This document shows, piece by piece, positions 1-13,330 of a stretch of 64,000 bases of DNA. The first letter of the stretch is position 1, and every line of letters begins with the position of its first letter. The DNA lies in assembly GCF_964355755.1 (NCBI RefSeq), contig NC_092677.1, forward strand, positions 22,044,101 through 22,108,100, written 5' to 3'. The notes under the pieces were generated by a model. That model saw only the letters and a list, made by a program, of their open reading frames with translations. It was not told where the DNA came from and ran no database searches. Both the position numbers and the translations under genes were made by a program. Origin of the DNA: Antedon mediterranea. Lineage: Eukaryota > Echinodermata > Crinoidea > Comatulida > Antedonidae.

Positions 1-211
1 CATCGATCCCGTATTTACGTACAGACATCGATCCCGTATTTACTTACAGACATCTACCTTGTTTCTACGTACAAACATCGACCCCGATTTAACGTACATA
101 TATCGATCTCGATTATACGTACATACATCGACTCCGATTTTACATACTGTACATACATTGACCCGATTTTACGTACAGTCATCGACTCCTATTTTACGTA
201 CAGACATCGAC
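1..211 (+). repeat. 25-bp satellite, tail of a preceding HOR unit
   Basis: Head-to-tail 25-bp monomers with the usual GACATCGAC start and TACGTACA end. Position 1 aligns with 33671 in superunit 2 (offset 33670), including rarer variants such as GATTATACG and an extra ACTGTACATACA insertion near 148. The window therefore opens inside an HOR rather than at an array edge. No stop-free protein-like constraint or other feature is visible. Confidence 0.9.
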
Positions 212-3200
212 CTCTTTTTACGTAAAGACATCGACCCCCTTATTACATACAGATATCGACTCCGCTTTTACGTACAGACATCGACCTAGTTTTTACGTAC
301 CGACATCGACCCTGATTTTACATACAGACATCGACCTAGTTTTGACATACCGACATCAACCTCGATTTTACGTACAGACATTGACCCTGATTTTACGTAC
401 ATACATCGACCTCGATTTTAGGTACAGACATCGACATCGATTTTACGTACAGACGTCGACCTAGTTTTGACGTACAGACATTGACCCCGATTTCACGAAC
501 AGACATCGATCCCCTATTTACGTACAGACATCGATCTCGTATTTATGTACAGATATCGACGCCGTTTTTACGTACAGACATCGACCCTTATTTTACGTAC
601 ATACATCGATCCCGATTTCACGTACATACGTCGATCCCTATTTTACGTACAGAAATCGACTCCGTTTAACGTACCGACATTGACGCGGATTTTATATACA
701 GACATCGACCTAGTTTTTACGTACAGACATCCACCTAGTTTTTAAGTACAGCCATCGGCCTAGTTTTTACTTACAGACCTCGACATAGTTTTTATGCAAT
801 GACAGCGACACCGACTTTACGTACAGATATGGACCCCGATTTTACGTACATACATCGACCCAGTTTTTACGTACAGACATCGACCACGCTTTTACGTACA
901 GACATCGACCCCGTTTTTACGTGCAGACATCGATCCCGTTTTGACGTACAGACATCGACCTAGTTTTGAACTACAGACATCGACATCGATCCTGATTTTA
1001 CGTATAGACATGTACCCCGATTTTACATACATACATCGACCCCGATTTTACGTACATACATTGACCCCGATTTTAGGTACAGACATCGACCCCGATTTTA
1101 CGTACAAACATCGACCCCGATTTTAAGTAAGGTCATCGACCCAGTTTTTACGTACAGACATTAACCTCGATTTTACGTACATACATCGACACCAATTTGA
1201 CATACAGACATCGACCCCGATTTTAGGTACAGACATCGACCCCGATTTTAGGTACAGACATCGACTTAGTTTTTACGTACAGCATCGATTCTGATTTTAC
1301 ATACATTCATCGACCTAGTTTTGACGTACAGACATCGACCCCGATTTTACGTACAGACATCGACCTAGTTTTTACGTACCGACATCGACCTCGATTTTAC
1401 GTGCAGACATCGACCCCGATTTTACGTACAGACATTGAACTAGCTTTGAACTACAGACATCGACTGCCTTTTTACGTACATACATCGACCTCGATTTGAC
1501 GTACAGATATCCACCCAGTTTTTTTGTACAGACATCGACCTCATTTTTACGTACAGACATCGACCTAGTTTTGAACTACAGACATCGACTCCGTTTTTAC
1601 GTACAGACATCGACCCATATTTATTAACAGACATCGACCTAGTTTTTACGTACAGACATCGACCCCGATTTTACATACAGACATCGACCCCAATTTTACG
1701 TACAGACATCGACCTAGTTTTGACGTACAGAAATCGACCGCTTTCTGACGTACAGACATCGACACCGATTTTACATAAAGACATCGACCCCGATTTCACG
1801 TACAGACATCGACCACGTTTTTACGTACTGACATCGACCCCGATTTAACATAGAGACACCGATCCCGATTTTAAGTACATACATCGACTCCGTTTAACGT
1901 ACATACATCGACCCCGACTTTACGTCCACACATCGACCCAGTTTTTACGTACAGACAGCGACACCGTTTGACGTACCGACATCAACCTCGATTTTACGTA
2001 CAGACATAGACCCCGATTTTACGTACATACAGCGACACCGTTTGACGTACCGACAACAACCTCGATTTTACATACAGACATCGACCCCGATTTTACGTAC
2101 ATACATCGACCCCGATTTTACGTACAGACATTGACCTCGATTTTACGTACATGCATCGACCCTGATTTTACATACAGTCATCGAACCCGATTTTATATAC
2201 AGACATCGACCCCGATTTTACGTATATACATTGACCTCGAATTTACGTACATGCATCGACCCTGCTTTTACGTACAGACATCGACCTCGATTTTACGTAC
2301 AGTCATCGACCCCAAGTTTATGTACAGACATCGACCTAGTTTTTACGTACAGACATCGACTCTGTTTTTACGTACAGATATCGACCTAATTTTTACGTAC
2401 CGACATCGACCTCGATTTTACGTACAGACATCGACCCTGATTTTACGTACAGACATCAACCTAGTTTTGACGTACAGACATCGACACAGATTTTACGCAA
2501 AGACATCGACCCCGATTTCACGTACAGACATCGACCTAGTTTTTACGTACAGACATCGACACCGTTTTACGTACCGATTACGACCCCGATTTTACGTACA
2601 GAAATCGAAATAGTTTTTAGGTACAGACATCGACACCGATTTTACGTACAGACATCGACCCCAATTTTACGTACAGACATCAACCTCCCTAGTTTTTACA
2701 TACAAACATCGACCCTGATTTTACATACAGGCATCGACCTAGTTTTGACGTACAGACATCGACCCCGTTTTTACATACACATAATACATCGACCTCGATT
2801 TTACGTATAGACATCGACCCCGATTTTAAGTGCAGACATCGAACCCGTTTTACGTACAGGTATCGACAATGATTTTACGTACAGACATCGACCTAGTTTT
2901 GAACTACAGACATCGACCACGTTTTTACGTACAGACATCGACCCTGATTTTACGTACAGACATGTACCTCGATTTTACGTACATAAATTGACCACAAATC
3001 AACGTAGAGACATCGACCCCAATTTTACGTACAGACATCGACAATGATTTTACGTACAGAAATCGACCTTGTTTTGACGTACATACATCGACCTAGTTTT
3101 CACGTACAGACATCGACCCCGTTTTTACATACAGACATATATCTAGTTTTTTACGTACAGAGATCGACCTAGTTTTTACGCAAGACATCGACCCCGATTT

Positions 3201-3540
3201 AACGTACAGACATCGACCCCGTATTTACGTACAAACATTGACCTAGTTTTTACGTACATACATCGACTCCGTTTAACGTACCAACATCGACCCCGTTTTT
3301 ACGTACAGACATCGACTCCGTTTTTATGTAAAGATATCGACACCGATTTACGCAAAGACAACGATCCCGATTTCACGTACAGACATCGACCCCAATTTTA
3401 CGTACAGTAATCGACCCCGTTTTTACGTACAGACATCAACCTCGATTTTACGTACAAACATTGACCCCAAATTTACGTACATACATCGACCCCGATTTTA
3501 CATACATACATCGACACCTATTTTACGTACAGACATCGAC
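212..3540 (+). repeat. 25-bp satellite HOR, unit a (3,329 bp, short form)
   Basis: First complete copy of the large HOR, about 133 monomers. It aligns with unit b at an offset of 3,329 and with the superunit 2 unit at 33670. It lacks 337 bp near its right end compared with the 3,666-bp form. The sequence passes directly from a CACCTATTTTAC monomer at about 3514 into the CTCTTTTTACG monomer. In the long form those two are separated by about 13 monomers. Shared CCTATTTTAC sequence flanks the loss, which fits a deletion between short direct repeats. Reading frames here are incidental. Confidence 0.88.
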
Positions 3541-6500
3541 CTCTTTTTACGTAAAGACATCGACCCCCTTATTACATACAGATATCGACTCCGCTTTTAC
3601 GTACAGACATCGACCTAGTTTTTACGTACCGACATCGACCCTGATTTTACATACAGACATCGACCTAGTTTTGACATACCGACATCAACCTCGATTTTAC
3701 GTACAGACATTGACCCTGATTTTACGTACATACATCGACCTCGATTTTAGGTACAGACATCGACATCGATTTTACGTACAGACGTCGACCTAGTTTTGAC
3801 GTACAGACATTGACCCCGATTTCACGAACAGACATCGATCCCCTATTTACGTACAGACATCGATCTCGTATTTATGTACAGATATCGACGCCGTTTTTAC
3901 GTACAGACATCGACCCTGATTTTACGTACATACATCGATCCCGATTTCACGTACATACGTCGATCCCTATTTTACGTACAGAAATCGACTCCGTTTAACG
4001 TACCGACATTGACGCGGATTTTATATACAGACATCGACCTAGTTTTTACGTACAGACATCCACCTAGTTTTTAAGTACAGCCATCGGCCTAGTTTTTACT
4101 TACAGACCTCGACATAGTTTTTATGCAATGACAGCGACACCGACTTTACGTACAGATATGGACCCCGATTTTACGTACATACATCGACCCAGTTTTTACG
4201 TACAGACATCGACCACGCTTTTACGTACAGACATCGACCCCGTTTTTACGTGCAGACATCGATCCCGTTTTGACGTACAGACATCGACCTAGTTTTGAAC
4301 TACAGACATCGACATCGATCCTGATTTTACGTATAGACATGTACCCCGATTTTACATACATACATCGACCCCGATTTTACGTACATACATTGACCCCGAT
4401 TTTAGGTACAGACATCGACCCCGATTTTACGTACATACATCGACCCCGATTTTAAGTAAGGTCATCGACCCAGTTTTTACGTACAGACATTAACCTCGAT
4501 TTTACGTACATACATCGACACCAATTTGACATACAGACATCGACCCCGATTTTAGGTACAGACATCGACCCCGATTTTAGGTACAGACATCGACTTAGTT
4601 TTTACGTACAGCATCGATTCTGATTTTACATACATTCATCGACCTAGTTTTGACGTACAGACATCGACCCCGATTTTACGTACAGACATCGACCTAGTTT
4701 TTACGTACCGACATCGACCTCGATTTTACGTGCAGACATCGACCCCGATTTTACGTACAGACATTGAACTAGCTTTGAACTACAGACATCGACTGCCTTT
4801 TTACGTACATACATCGACCTCGATTTGACGTACAGATATCCACCCAGTTTTTTTGTACAGACATCGACCTCATTTTTACGTACAGACATCGACCTAGTTT
4901 TGAACTACAGACATCGACTCCGTTTTTACGTACAGACATCGACCCATATTTATTAACAGACATCGACCTAGTTTTTACGTACAGACATCGACCCCGATTT
5001 TACATACAGACATCGACCCCGATTTTACGTACAGACATCGACCTAGTTTTGACGTACAGAAATCGACCGCTTTCTGACGTACAGACATCGACACCGATTT
5101 TACATAAAGACATCGACCCCGATTTCACGTACAGACATCGACCACGTTTTTACGTACTGACATCGACCCCGATTTAACATAGAGACACCGATCCCGATTT
5201 TAAGTACATACATCGACTCCGTTTAACGTACATACATCGACCCCGACTTTACGTCCACACATCGACCCAGTTTTTACGTACAGACAGCGACACCGTTTGA
5301 CGTACCGACATCAACCTCGATTTTACGTACAGACATAGACCCCGATTTTACGTACATACAGCGACACCGTTTGACGTACCGACAACAACCTCGATTTTAC
5401 ATACAGACATCGACCCCGATTTTACGTACATACATCGACCCCGATTTTACGTACAGACATTGACCTCGATTTTACGTACATGCATCGACCCTGATTTTAC
5501 ATACAGTCATCGAACCCGATTTTATATACAGACATCGACCCCGATTTTACGTATATACATTGACCTCGAATTTACGTACATGCATCGACCCTGCTTTTAC
5601 GTACAGACATCGACCTCGATTTTACGTACAGTCATCGACCCCAAGTTTATGTACAGACATCGACCTAGTTTTTACGTACAGACATCGACTCTGTTTTTAC
5701 GTACAGATATCGACCTAATTTTTACGTACCGACATCGACCTCGATTTTACGTACAGACATCGACCCTGATTTTACGTACAGACATCAACCTAGTTTTGAC
5801 GTACAGACATCGACACAGATTTTACGCAAAGACATCGACCCCGATTTCACGTACAGACATCGACCTAGTTTTTACGTACAGACATCGACACCGTTTTACG
5901 TACCGATTACGACCCCGATTTTACGTACAGAAATCGAAATAGTTTTTAGGTACAGACATCGACACCGATTTTACGTACAGACATCGACCCCAATTTTACG
6001 TACAGACATCAACCTCCCTAGTTTTTACATACAAACATCGACCCTGATTTTACATACAGGCATCGACCTAGTTTTGACGTACAGACATCGACCCCGTTTT
6101 TACATACACATAATACATCGACCTCGATTTTACGTATAGACATCGACCCCGATTTTAAGTGCAGACATCGAACCCGTTTTACGTACAGGTATCGACAATG
6201 ATTTTACGTACAGACATCGACCTAGTTTTGAACTACAGACATCGACCACGTTTTTACGTACAGACATCGACCCTGATTTTACGTACAGACATGTACCTCG
6301 ATTTTACGTACATAAATTGACCACAAATCAACGTAGAGACATCGACCCCAATTTTACGTACAGACATCGACAATGATTTTACGTACAGAAATCGACCTTG
6401 TTTTGACGTACATACATCGACCTAGTTTTCACGTACAGACATCGACCCCGTTTTTACATACAGACATATATCTAGTTTTTTACGTACAGAGATCGACCTA

Positions 6501-7206
6501 GTTTTTACGCAAGACATCGACCCCGATTTAACGTACAGACATCGACCCCGTATTTACGTACAAACATTGACCTAGTTTTTACGTACATACATCGACTCCG
6601 TTTAACGTACCAACATCGACCCCGTTTTTACGTACAGACATCGACTCCGTTTTTATGTAAAGATATCGACACCGATTTACGCAAAGACAACGATCCCGAT
6701 TTCACGTACAGACATCGACCCCAATTTTACGTACAGTAATCGACCCCGTTTTTACGTACAGACATCAACCTCGATTTTACGTACAAACATTGACCCCAAA
6801 TTTACGTACATACATCGTCCCCGATTTTACATACATACATCGACACCTATTTTACATACAGACAACGACCCCGATTTTACGTACAGACATTGACCTAGTT
6901 TTGACGTACAGATATCTACCCCGTTTTGACGTACAGACATCGACACCAATTTTACGCAAAGACAACGACCCCGATTTCACGAATAGACATCGATCCCGTA
7001 TTAACGTACAGACATCGATCCCGTATTTACTTACAGACATCGACCTTGTTTCTACGTACAAACATCGACCCCGATTTAACGTACATATATCGATCTCGAT
7101 TTTACGTACATAAGTACATACATCGACTCCGATTTTACATACTGTACATACATTGACCCGATTTTACGTACAGTCATCGACTCCTATTTTACGTACAGAC
7201 ATCGAC
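3541..7206 (+). repeat. 25-bp satellite HOR, unit b (3,666 bp)
   Basis: Full-length HOR copy, about 147 monomers. It matches the next unit at an offset of exactly 3,666 throughout. Irregular monomers serve as fingerprints: a TACACATAATACATCG variant near 6108, GCAAGACATCG near 6509, and the extra CATAAGTACATACA stretch near 7110. All recur in unit c and most recur in superunit 2. Such variants in fixed order show that the amplified unit is the multi-kilobase block and not the 25-mer. Confidence 0.9.
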
Positions 7207-10200
7207 CTCTTTTTACGTAAAGACATCGACCCCCTTATTACATACAGATATCGACTCCGCTTTTACGTACAGACATCGACCTAGTTTTTACGTACCGACA
7301 TCGACCCTGATTTTACTTACAGACATCGACCTAGTTTTGACATACCGACATCAACCTCGATTTTACGTACAGACATTGACCCTGATTTTACGTACATACA
7401 TCGACCTCGATTTTAGGTACAGACATCGACATCGATTTTACGTACAGACGTCGACCTAGTTTTGACGTACAGACATTGACCCCGATTTCACGAACAGACA
7501 TCGATCCCCTATTTACGTACAGACATCGATCTCGTATTTATGTACAGATATCGACGCCGTTTTTACGTACAGACATCGACCCTGATTTTACGTACATACA
7601 TCGATCCCGATTTCACGTACATACGTCGATCCCTATTTTACGTACAGAAATCGACTCCGTTTAACGTACCGACATTGACGCGGATTTTATATACAGACAT
7701 CGACCTAGTTTTTACGTACAGACATCCACCTAGTTTTTAAGTACAGCCATCGGCCTAGTTTTTACTTACAGACCTCGACATAGTTTTTATGCAATGACAG
7801 CGACACCGACTTTACGTACAGATATGGACCCCGATTTTACGTACATACATCGACCCAGTTTTTACGTACAGACATCGACCACGCTTTTACGTACAGACAT
7901 CGACCCCGTTTTTACGTGCAGACATCGATCCCGTTTTGACGTACAGACATCGACCTAGTTTTGAACTACAGACATCGACATCGATCCTGATTTTACGTAT
8001 AGACATGTACCCCGATTTTACATACATACATCGACCCCGATTTTACGTACATACATTGACCCCGATTTTAGGTACAGACATCGACCCCGATTTTACGTAC
8101 ATACATCGACCCCGATTTTAAGTAAGGTCATCGACCCAGTTTTTACGTACAGACATTAACCTCGATTTTACGTACATACATCGACACCAATTTGACATAC
8201 AGACATCGACCCCGATTTTAGGTACAGACATCGACCCCGATTTTAGGTACAGACATCGACTTAGTTTTTACGTACAGCATCGATTCTGATTTTACATACA
8301 TTCATCGACCTAGTTTTGACGTACAGACATCGACCCCGATTTTACGTACAGACATCGACCTAGTTTTTACGTACCGACATCGACCTCGATTTTACGTGCA
8401 GACATCGACCCCGATTTTACGTACAGACATTGAACTAGCTTTGAACTACAGACATCGACTGCCTTTTTACGTACATACATCGACCTCGATTTGACGTACA
8501 GATATCCACCCAGTTTTTTTGTACAGACATCGACCTCATTTTTACGTACAGACATCGACCTAGTTTTGAACTACAGACATCGACTCCGTTTTTACGTACA
8601 GACATCGACCCATATTTATTAACAGACATCGACCTAGTTTTTACGTACAGACATCGACCCCGATTTTACATACAGACATCGACCCCGATTTTACGTACAG
8701 ACATCGACCTAGTTTTGACGTACAGAAATCGACCGCTTTCTGACGTACAGACATCGACACCGATTTTACATAAAGACATCGACCCCGATTTCACGTACAG
8801 ACATCGACCACGTTTTTACGTACTGACATCGACCCCGATTTAACATAGAGACACCGATCCCGATTTTAAGTACATACATCGACTCCGTTTAACGTACATA
8901 CATCGACCCCGACTTTACGTCCACACATCGACCCAGTTTTTACGTACAGACAGCGACACCGTTTGACGTACCGACATCAACCTCGATTTTACGTACAGAC
9001 ATAGACCCCGATTTTACGTACATACAGCGACACCGTTTGACGTACCGACAACAACCTCGATTTTACATACAGACATCGACCCCGATTTTACGTACATACA
9101 TCGACCCCGATTTTACGTACAGACATTGACCTCGATTTTACGTACATGCATCGACCCTGATTTTACATACAGTCATCGAACCCGATTTTATATACAGACA
9201 TCGACCCCGATTTTACGTATATACATTGACCTCGAATTTACGTACATGCATCGACCCTGCTTTTACGTACAGACATCGACCTCGATTTTACGTACAGTCA
9301 TCGACCCCAAGTTTATGTACAGACATCGACCTAGTTTTTACGTACAGACATCGACTCTGTTTTTACGTACAGATATCGACCTAATTTTTACGTACCGACA
9401 TCGACCTCGATTTTACGTACAGACATCGACCCTGATTTTACGTACAGACATCAACCTAGTTTTGACGTACAGACATCGACACAGATTTTACGCAAAGACA
9501 TCGACCCCGATTTCACGTACAGACATCGACCTAGTTTTTACGTACAGACATCGACACCGTTTTACGTACCGATTACGACCCCGATTTTACGTACAGAAAT
9601 CGAAATAGTTTTTAGGTACAGACATCGACACCGATTTTACGTACAGACATCGACCCCAATTTTACGTACAGACATCAACCTCCCTAGTTTTTACATACAA
9701 ACATCGACCCTGATTTTACATACAGGCATCGACCTAGTTTTGACGTACAGACATCGACCCCGTTTTTACATACACATAATACATCGACCTCGATTTTACG
9801 TATAGACATCGACCCCGATTTTAAGTGCAGACATCGAACCCGTTTTACGTACAGGTATCGACAATGATTTTACGTACAGACATCGACCTAGTTTTGAACT
9901 ACAGACATCGACCACGTTTTTACGTACAGACATCGACCCTGATTTTACGTACAGACATGTACCTCGATTTTACGTACATAAATTGACCACAAATCAACGT
10001 AGAGACATCGACCCCAATTTTACGTACAGACATCGACAATGATTTTACGTACAGAAATCGACCTTGTTTTGACGTACATACATCGACCTAGTTTTCACGT
10101 ACAGACATCGACCCCGTTTTTACATACAGACATATATCTAGTTTTTTACATACAGAGATCGACCTAGTTTTTACGCAAGACATCGACCCCGATTTAACGT

Positions 10201-10872
10201 ACAGACATCGACCCCGTATTTACGTACAAACATTGACCTAGTTTTTACGTACATACATCGACTCCGTTTAACGTACCAACATCGACCCCGTTTTTACGTA
10301 CAGACATCGACTCCGTTTTTATGTAAAGATATCGACACCGATTTACGCAAAGACAACGATCCCGATTTCACGTACAGACATCGACCCCAATTTTACGTAC
10401 AGTAATCGACCCCGTTTTTACGTACAGACATCAACCTCGATTTTACGTACAAACATTGACCCCAAATTTACGTACATACATCGACCCCGATTTTACATAC
10501 ATACATCGACACCTATTTTACATACAGACAACGACCCCGATTTTACGTACAGACATTGACCTAGTTTTGACGTACAGATATCTACCCCGTTTTGACGTAC
10601 AGACATCGACACCAATTTTACGCAAAGACAACGACCCCGATTTCACGAATAGACATCGATCCCGTATTTACGTACAGACATCGATCCCGTATTTACTTAC
10701 AGACATCGACCTTGTTTCTACGTACAAACATCGACCCCGATTTAACGTACATATATCGATCTCGATTTTACGTACATAAGTACATACATCGACTCCGATT
10801 TTACATACTGTACATACATTGACCCGATTTTACGTACAGTCATCGACTCCTATTTTACGTACAGACATCGAC
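7207..10872 (+). repeat. 25-bp satellite HOR, unit c (3,666 bp), first module of superunit 1
   Basis: This copy is near-identical to unit b and to 33882-37547 (offset 26675). Only scattered substitutions are visible, for example ACGTACAG versus ACATACAG near 10150. At its right edge the array passes into the 1,228-bp duplication rather than a further 3.67-kb unit. Confidence 0.9.
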
Positions 10873-13330
10873 CTCTTTTTACGTAAAGACATCGACCCCC
10901 TTATTACATACAGATATCGACTCCGCTTTTACGTACAGACATCGACCTAGTTTTTACGTACCGACATCGACCCTGATTTTACTTACAGACATCGACCTAG
11001 TTTTGACATACCGACATCAACCTCGATTTTACGTACAGACATTGACCCTGATTTTACGTACATACATCGACCTCGATTTTAGGTACAGACATCGACCCCG
11101 ATTTTACGTACAGACGTCGACCTAGTTTTGACGTACAGACATCGACCCCGATTTCACGAACAGACATCGATCCCCTATTTACGTACAGACATCGATCTCG
11201 TATTTATGTACAGATATCGACCCCGTTTTTACGTACAGACATCGACCCTGATTTTACGTACATACATCGATCCCGATTTTACGTACATACGTCGATCCCT
11301 ATTTTACGTACAGAAATCGACTCCGTTTAACGTACCGACATTGACGCGGATTTTATATACAGACATCGACCTAGTTTTTACGTACAGACATCCACCTAGT
11401 TTTTACGTACAGACATCGGCCTAGTTTTTACTTACAGACCTCGACATAGTTTTTATGCAATGACAGCGACCCCGACTTTACGTACAGATATGGACCCCGA
11501 TTTTACGTACAGACATCGACCCAGTTTTTACGTACAGACATCGACCACGTTTTTACGTACAGACATCGACCCCGTTTTTACGTGCAGACATCGATCCCGT
11601 TTTGACGTACAGACATCGACCTAGTTTTGAACTACAGACATCGACATCGATCCTGATTTTACGTATAGACATCGACACCAATTTGACATACAGACATCGA
11701 CCCCGATTTTACGTACAGACATCGACCCCGATTTTAGGTACAGACATCGACTTAGTTTTTACGTACAGCATCGATTCTGATTTTACATACATTCATCATC
11801 CTAGTTTTGACGTACAGACATCGACCCCGATTTTACGTACAGACATCGACCTAGTTTTTACGTACCGACATCGACCTCGATTTTACGTGCAGACATCGAC
11901 CCCGATTTTACGTACAGACATCGAACTAGCTTTGAACTACAGACATCGACTGCCTTTTTACGTACATACATCGACCCCGATTTGACGTACAGATATCTAC
12001 CCAGTTTTTTCGTACAGACATCGACCTCATTTTTACGTACAGACATCGACCTAGTTTTGAACTACAGACATCGACTCCGTTTTTACGTACAGACATCGAC
12101 CTCTTTTTACGTAAAGACATCGACCCCCTTATTACATACAGATATCGACTCCGCTTTTACATACAGACATCGACCTAGTTTTTACGTACCGACATCGACC
12201 CTGATTTTACATACAGACATCGACCTAGTTTTGACATACCGACATCAACCTCGATTTTACGTACAGACATTGACCCTGATTTTACGTACATACATCGACC
12301 TCGATTTTAGGTACAGACATCGACCCCGATTTTACGTACAGACGTCGACCTAGTTTTGACGTACAGACATCGACCCCGATTTCACGAACAGACATCGATC
12401 CCCTATTTACGTACAGACATCGATCTCGTATTTATGTACAGATATCGACCCCGTTTTTACGTACAGACATCGACCCTGATTTTACGTACATACATCGATC
12501 CCGATTTTACGTACATACGTCGATCCCTATTTTACGTACAGAAATCGACTCCGTTTAACGTACCGACATTGACGCGGATTTTATATACAGACATCGACCT
12601 AGTTTTTACGTACAGACATCCACCTAGTTTTTACGTACAGACATCGGCCTAGTTTTTACTTACAGACCTCGACATAGTTTTTATGCAATGACAGCGACCC
12701 CGACTTTACGTACAGATATGGACCCCGATTTTACGTACAGACATCGACCCAGTTTTTACGTACAGACATCGACCACGTTTTTACGTACAGACATCGACCC
12801 CGTTTTTACGTGCAGACATCGATCCCGTTTTGACGTACAGACATCGACCTAGTTTTGAACTACAGACATCGACATCGATCCTGATTTTACGTATAGACAT
12901 CGACACCAATTTGACATACAGACATCGACCCCGATTTTACGTACAGACATCGACCCCGATTTTAGGTACAGACATCGACTTAGTTTTTACGTACAGCATC
13001 GATTCTGATTTTACATACATTCATCATCCTAGTTTTGACGTACAGACATCGACCCCGATTTTACGTACAGACATCGACCTAGTTTTTACGTACCGACATC
13101 GACCTCGATTTTACGTGCAGACATCGACCCCGATTTTACGTACAGACATCGAACTAGCTTTGAACTACAGACATCGACTTCCTTTTTACGTACATACATC
13201 GACCCCGATTTGACGTACAGATATCGACCCAGTTTTTTCGTACAGACATCGACCTCATTTTTACGTACAGACATCGACCTAGTTTTGAACTACAGACATC
13301 GACTCCGTTTTTACGTACAGACATCGACCC
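10873..13330 (+). repeat. 1,228-bp tandem duplication within 25-bp satellite
   Basis: Two direct copies, about 10862-12089 and 12090-13317, share irregular monomers at an offset of 1,228. Examples are the TTCATCATCC variant (11793 and 13021), TATGCAATGACAG (11454 and 12682) and the CTCTTTTTACG marker (10873 and 12101). The unit is about 49 monomers. It is itself a rearranged part of the 3.67-kb HOR, because the same TATGCAATGACAG monomer occurs at 788, 4117 and 7788. In superunit 2 the corresponding duplication has a period of 1,179 bp. Confidence 0.88.

Noticed and set aside
1372-1634. Minus-strand ORFs of about 60 codons in the 25-bp satellite
   Set aside because: They exist only where GACGTAC or similar variants remove the TAA present on the reverse strand of the normal monomer. 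They recur because the HOR recurs, not because of selection.
2131-2613. Long ORFs across the 25-bp satellite as protein-coding genes
   Set aside because: The typical monomer has no stop in any + frame, all frames give the same cyclic peptide, and ORFs end wherever a CCTAG or TTTTGA variant falls. There are no start context, introns, codon bias or conserved ends.
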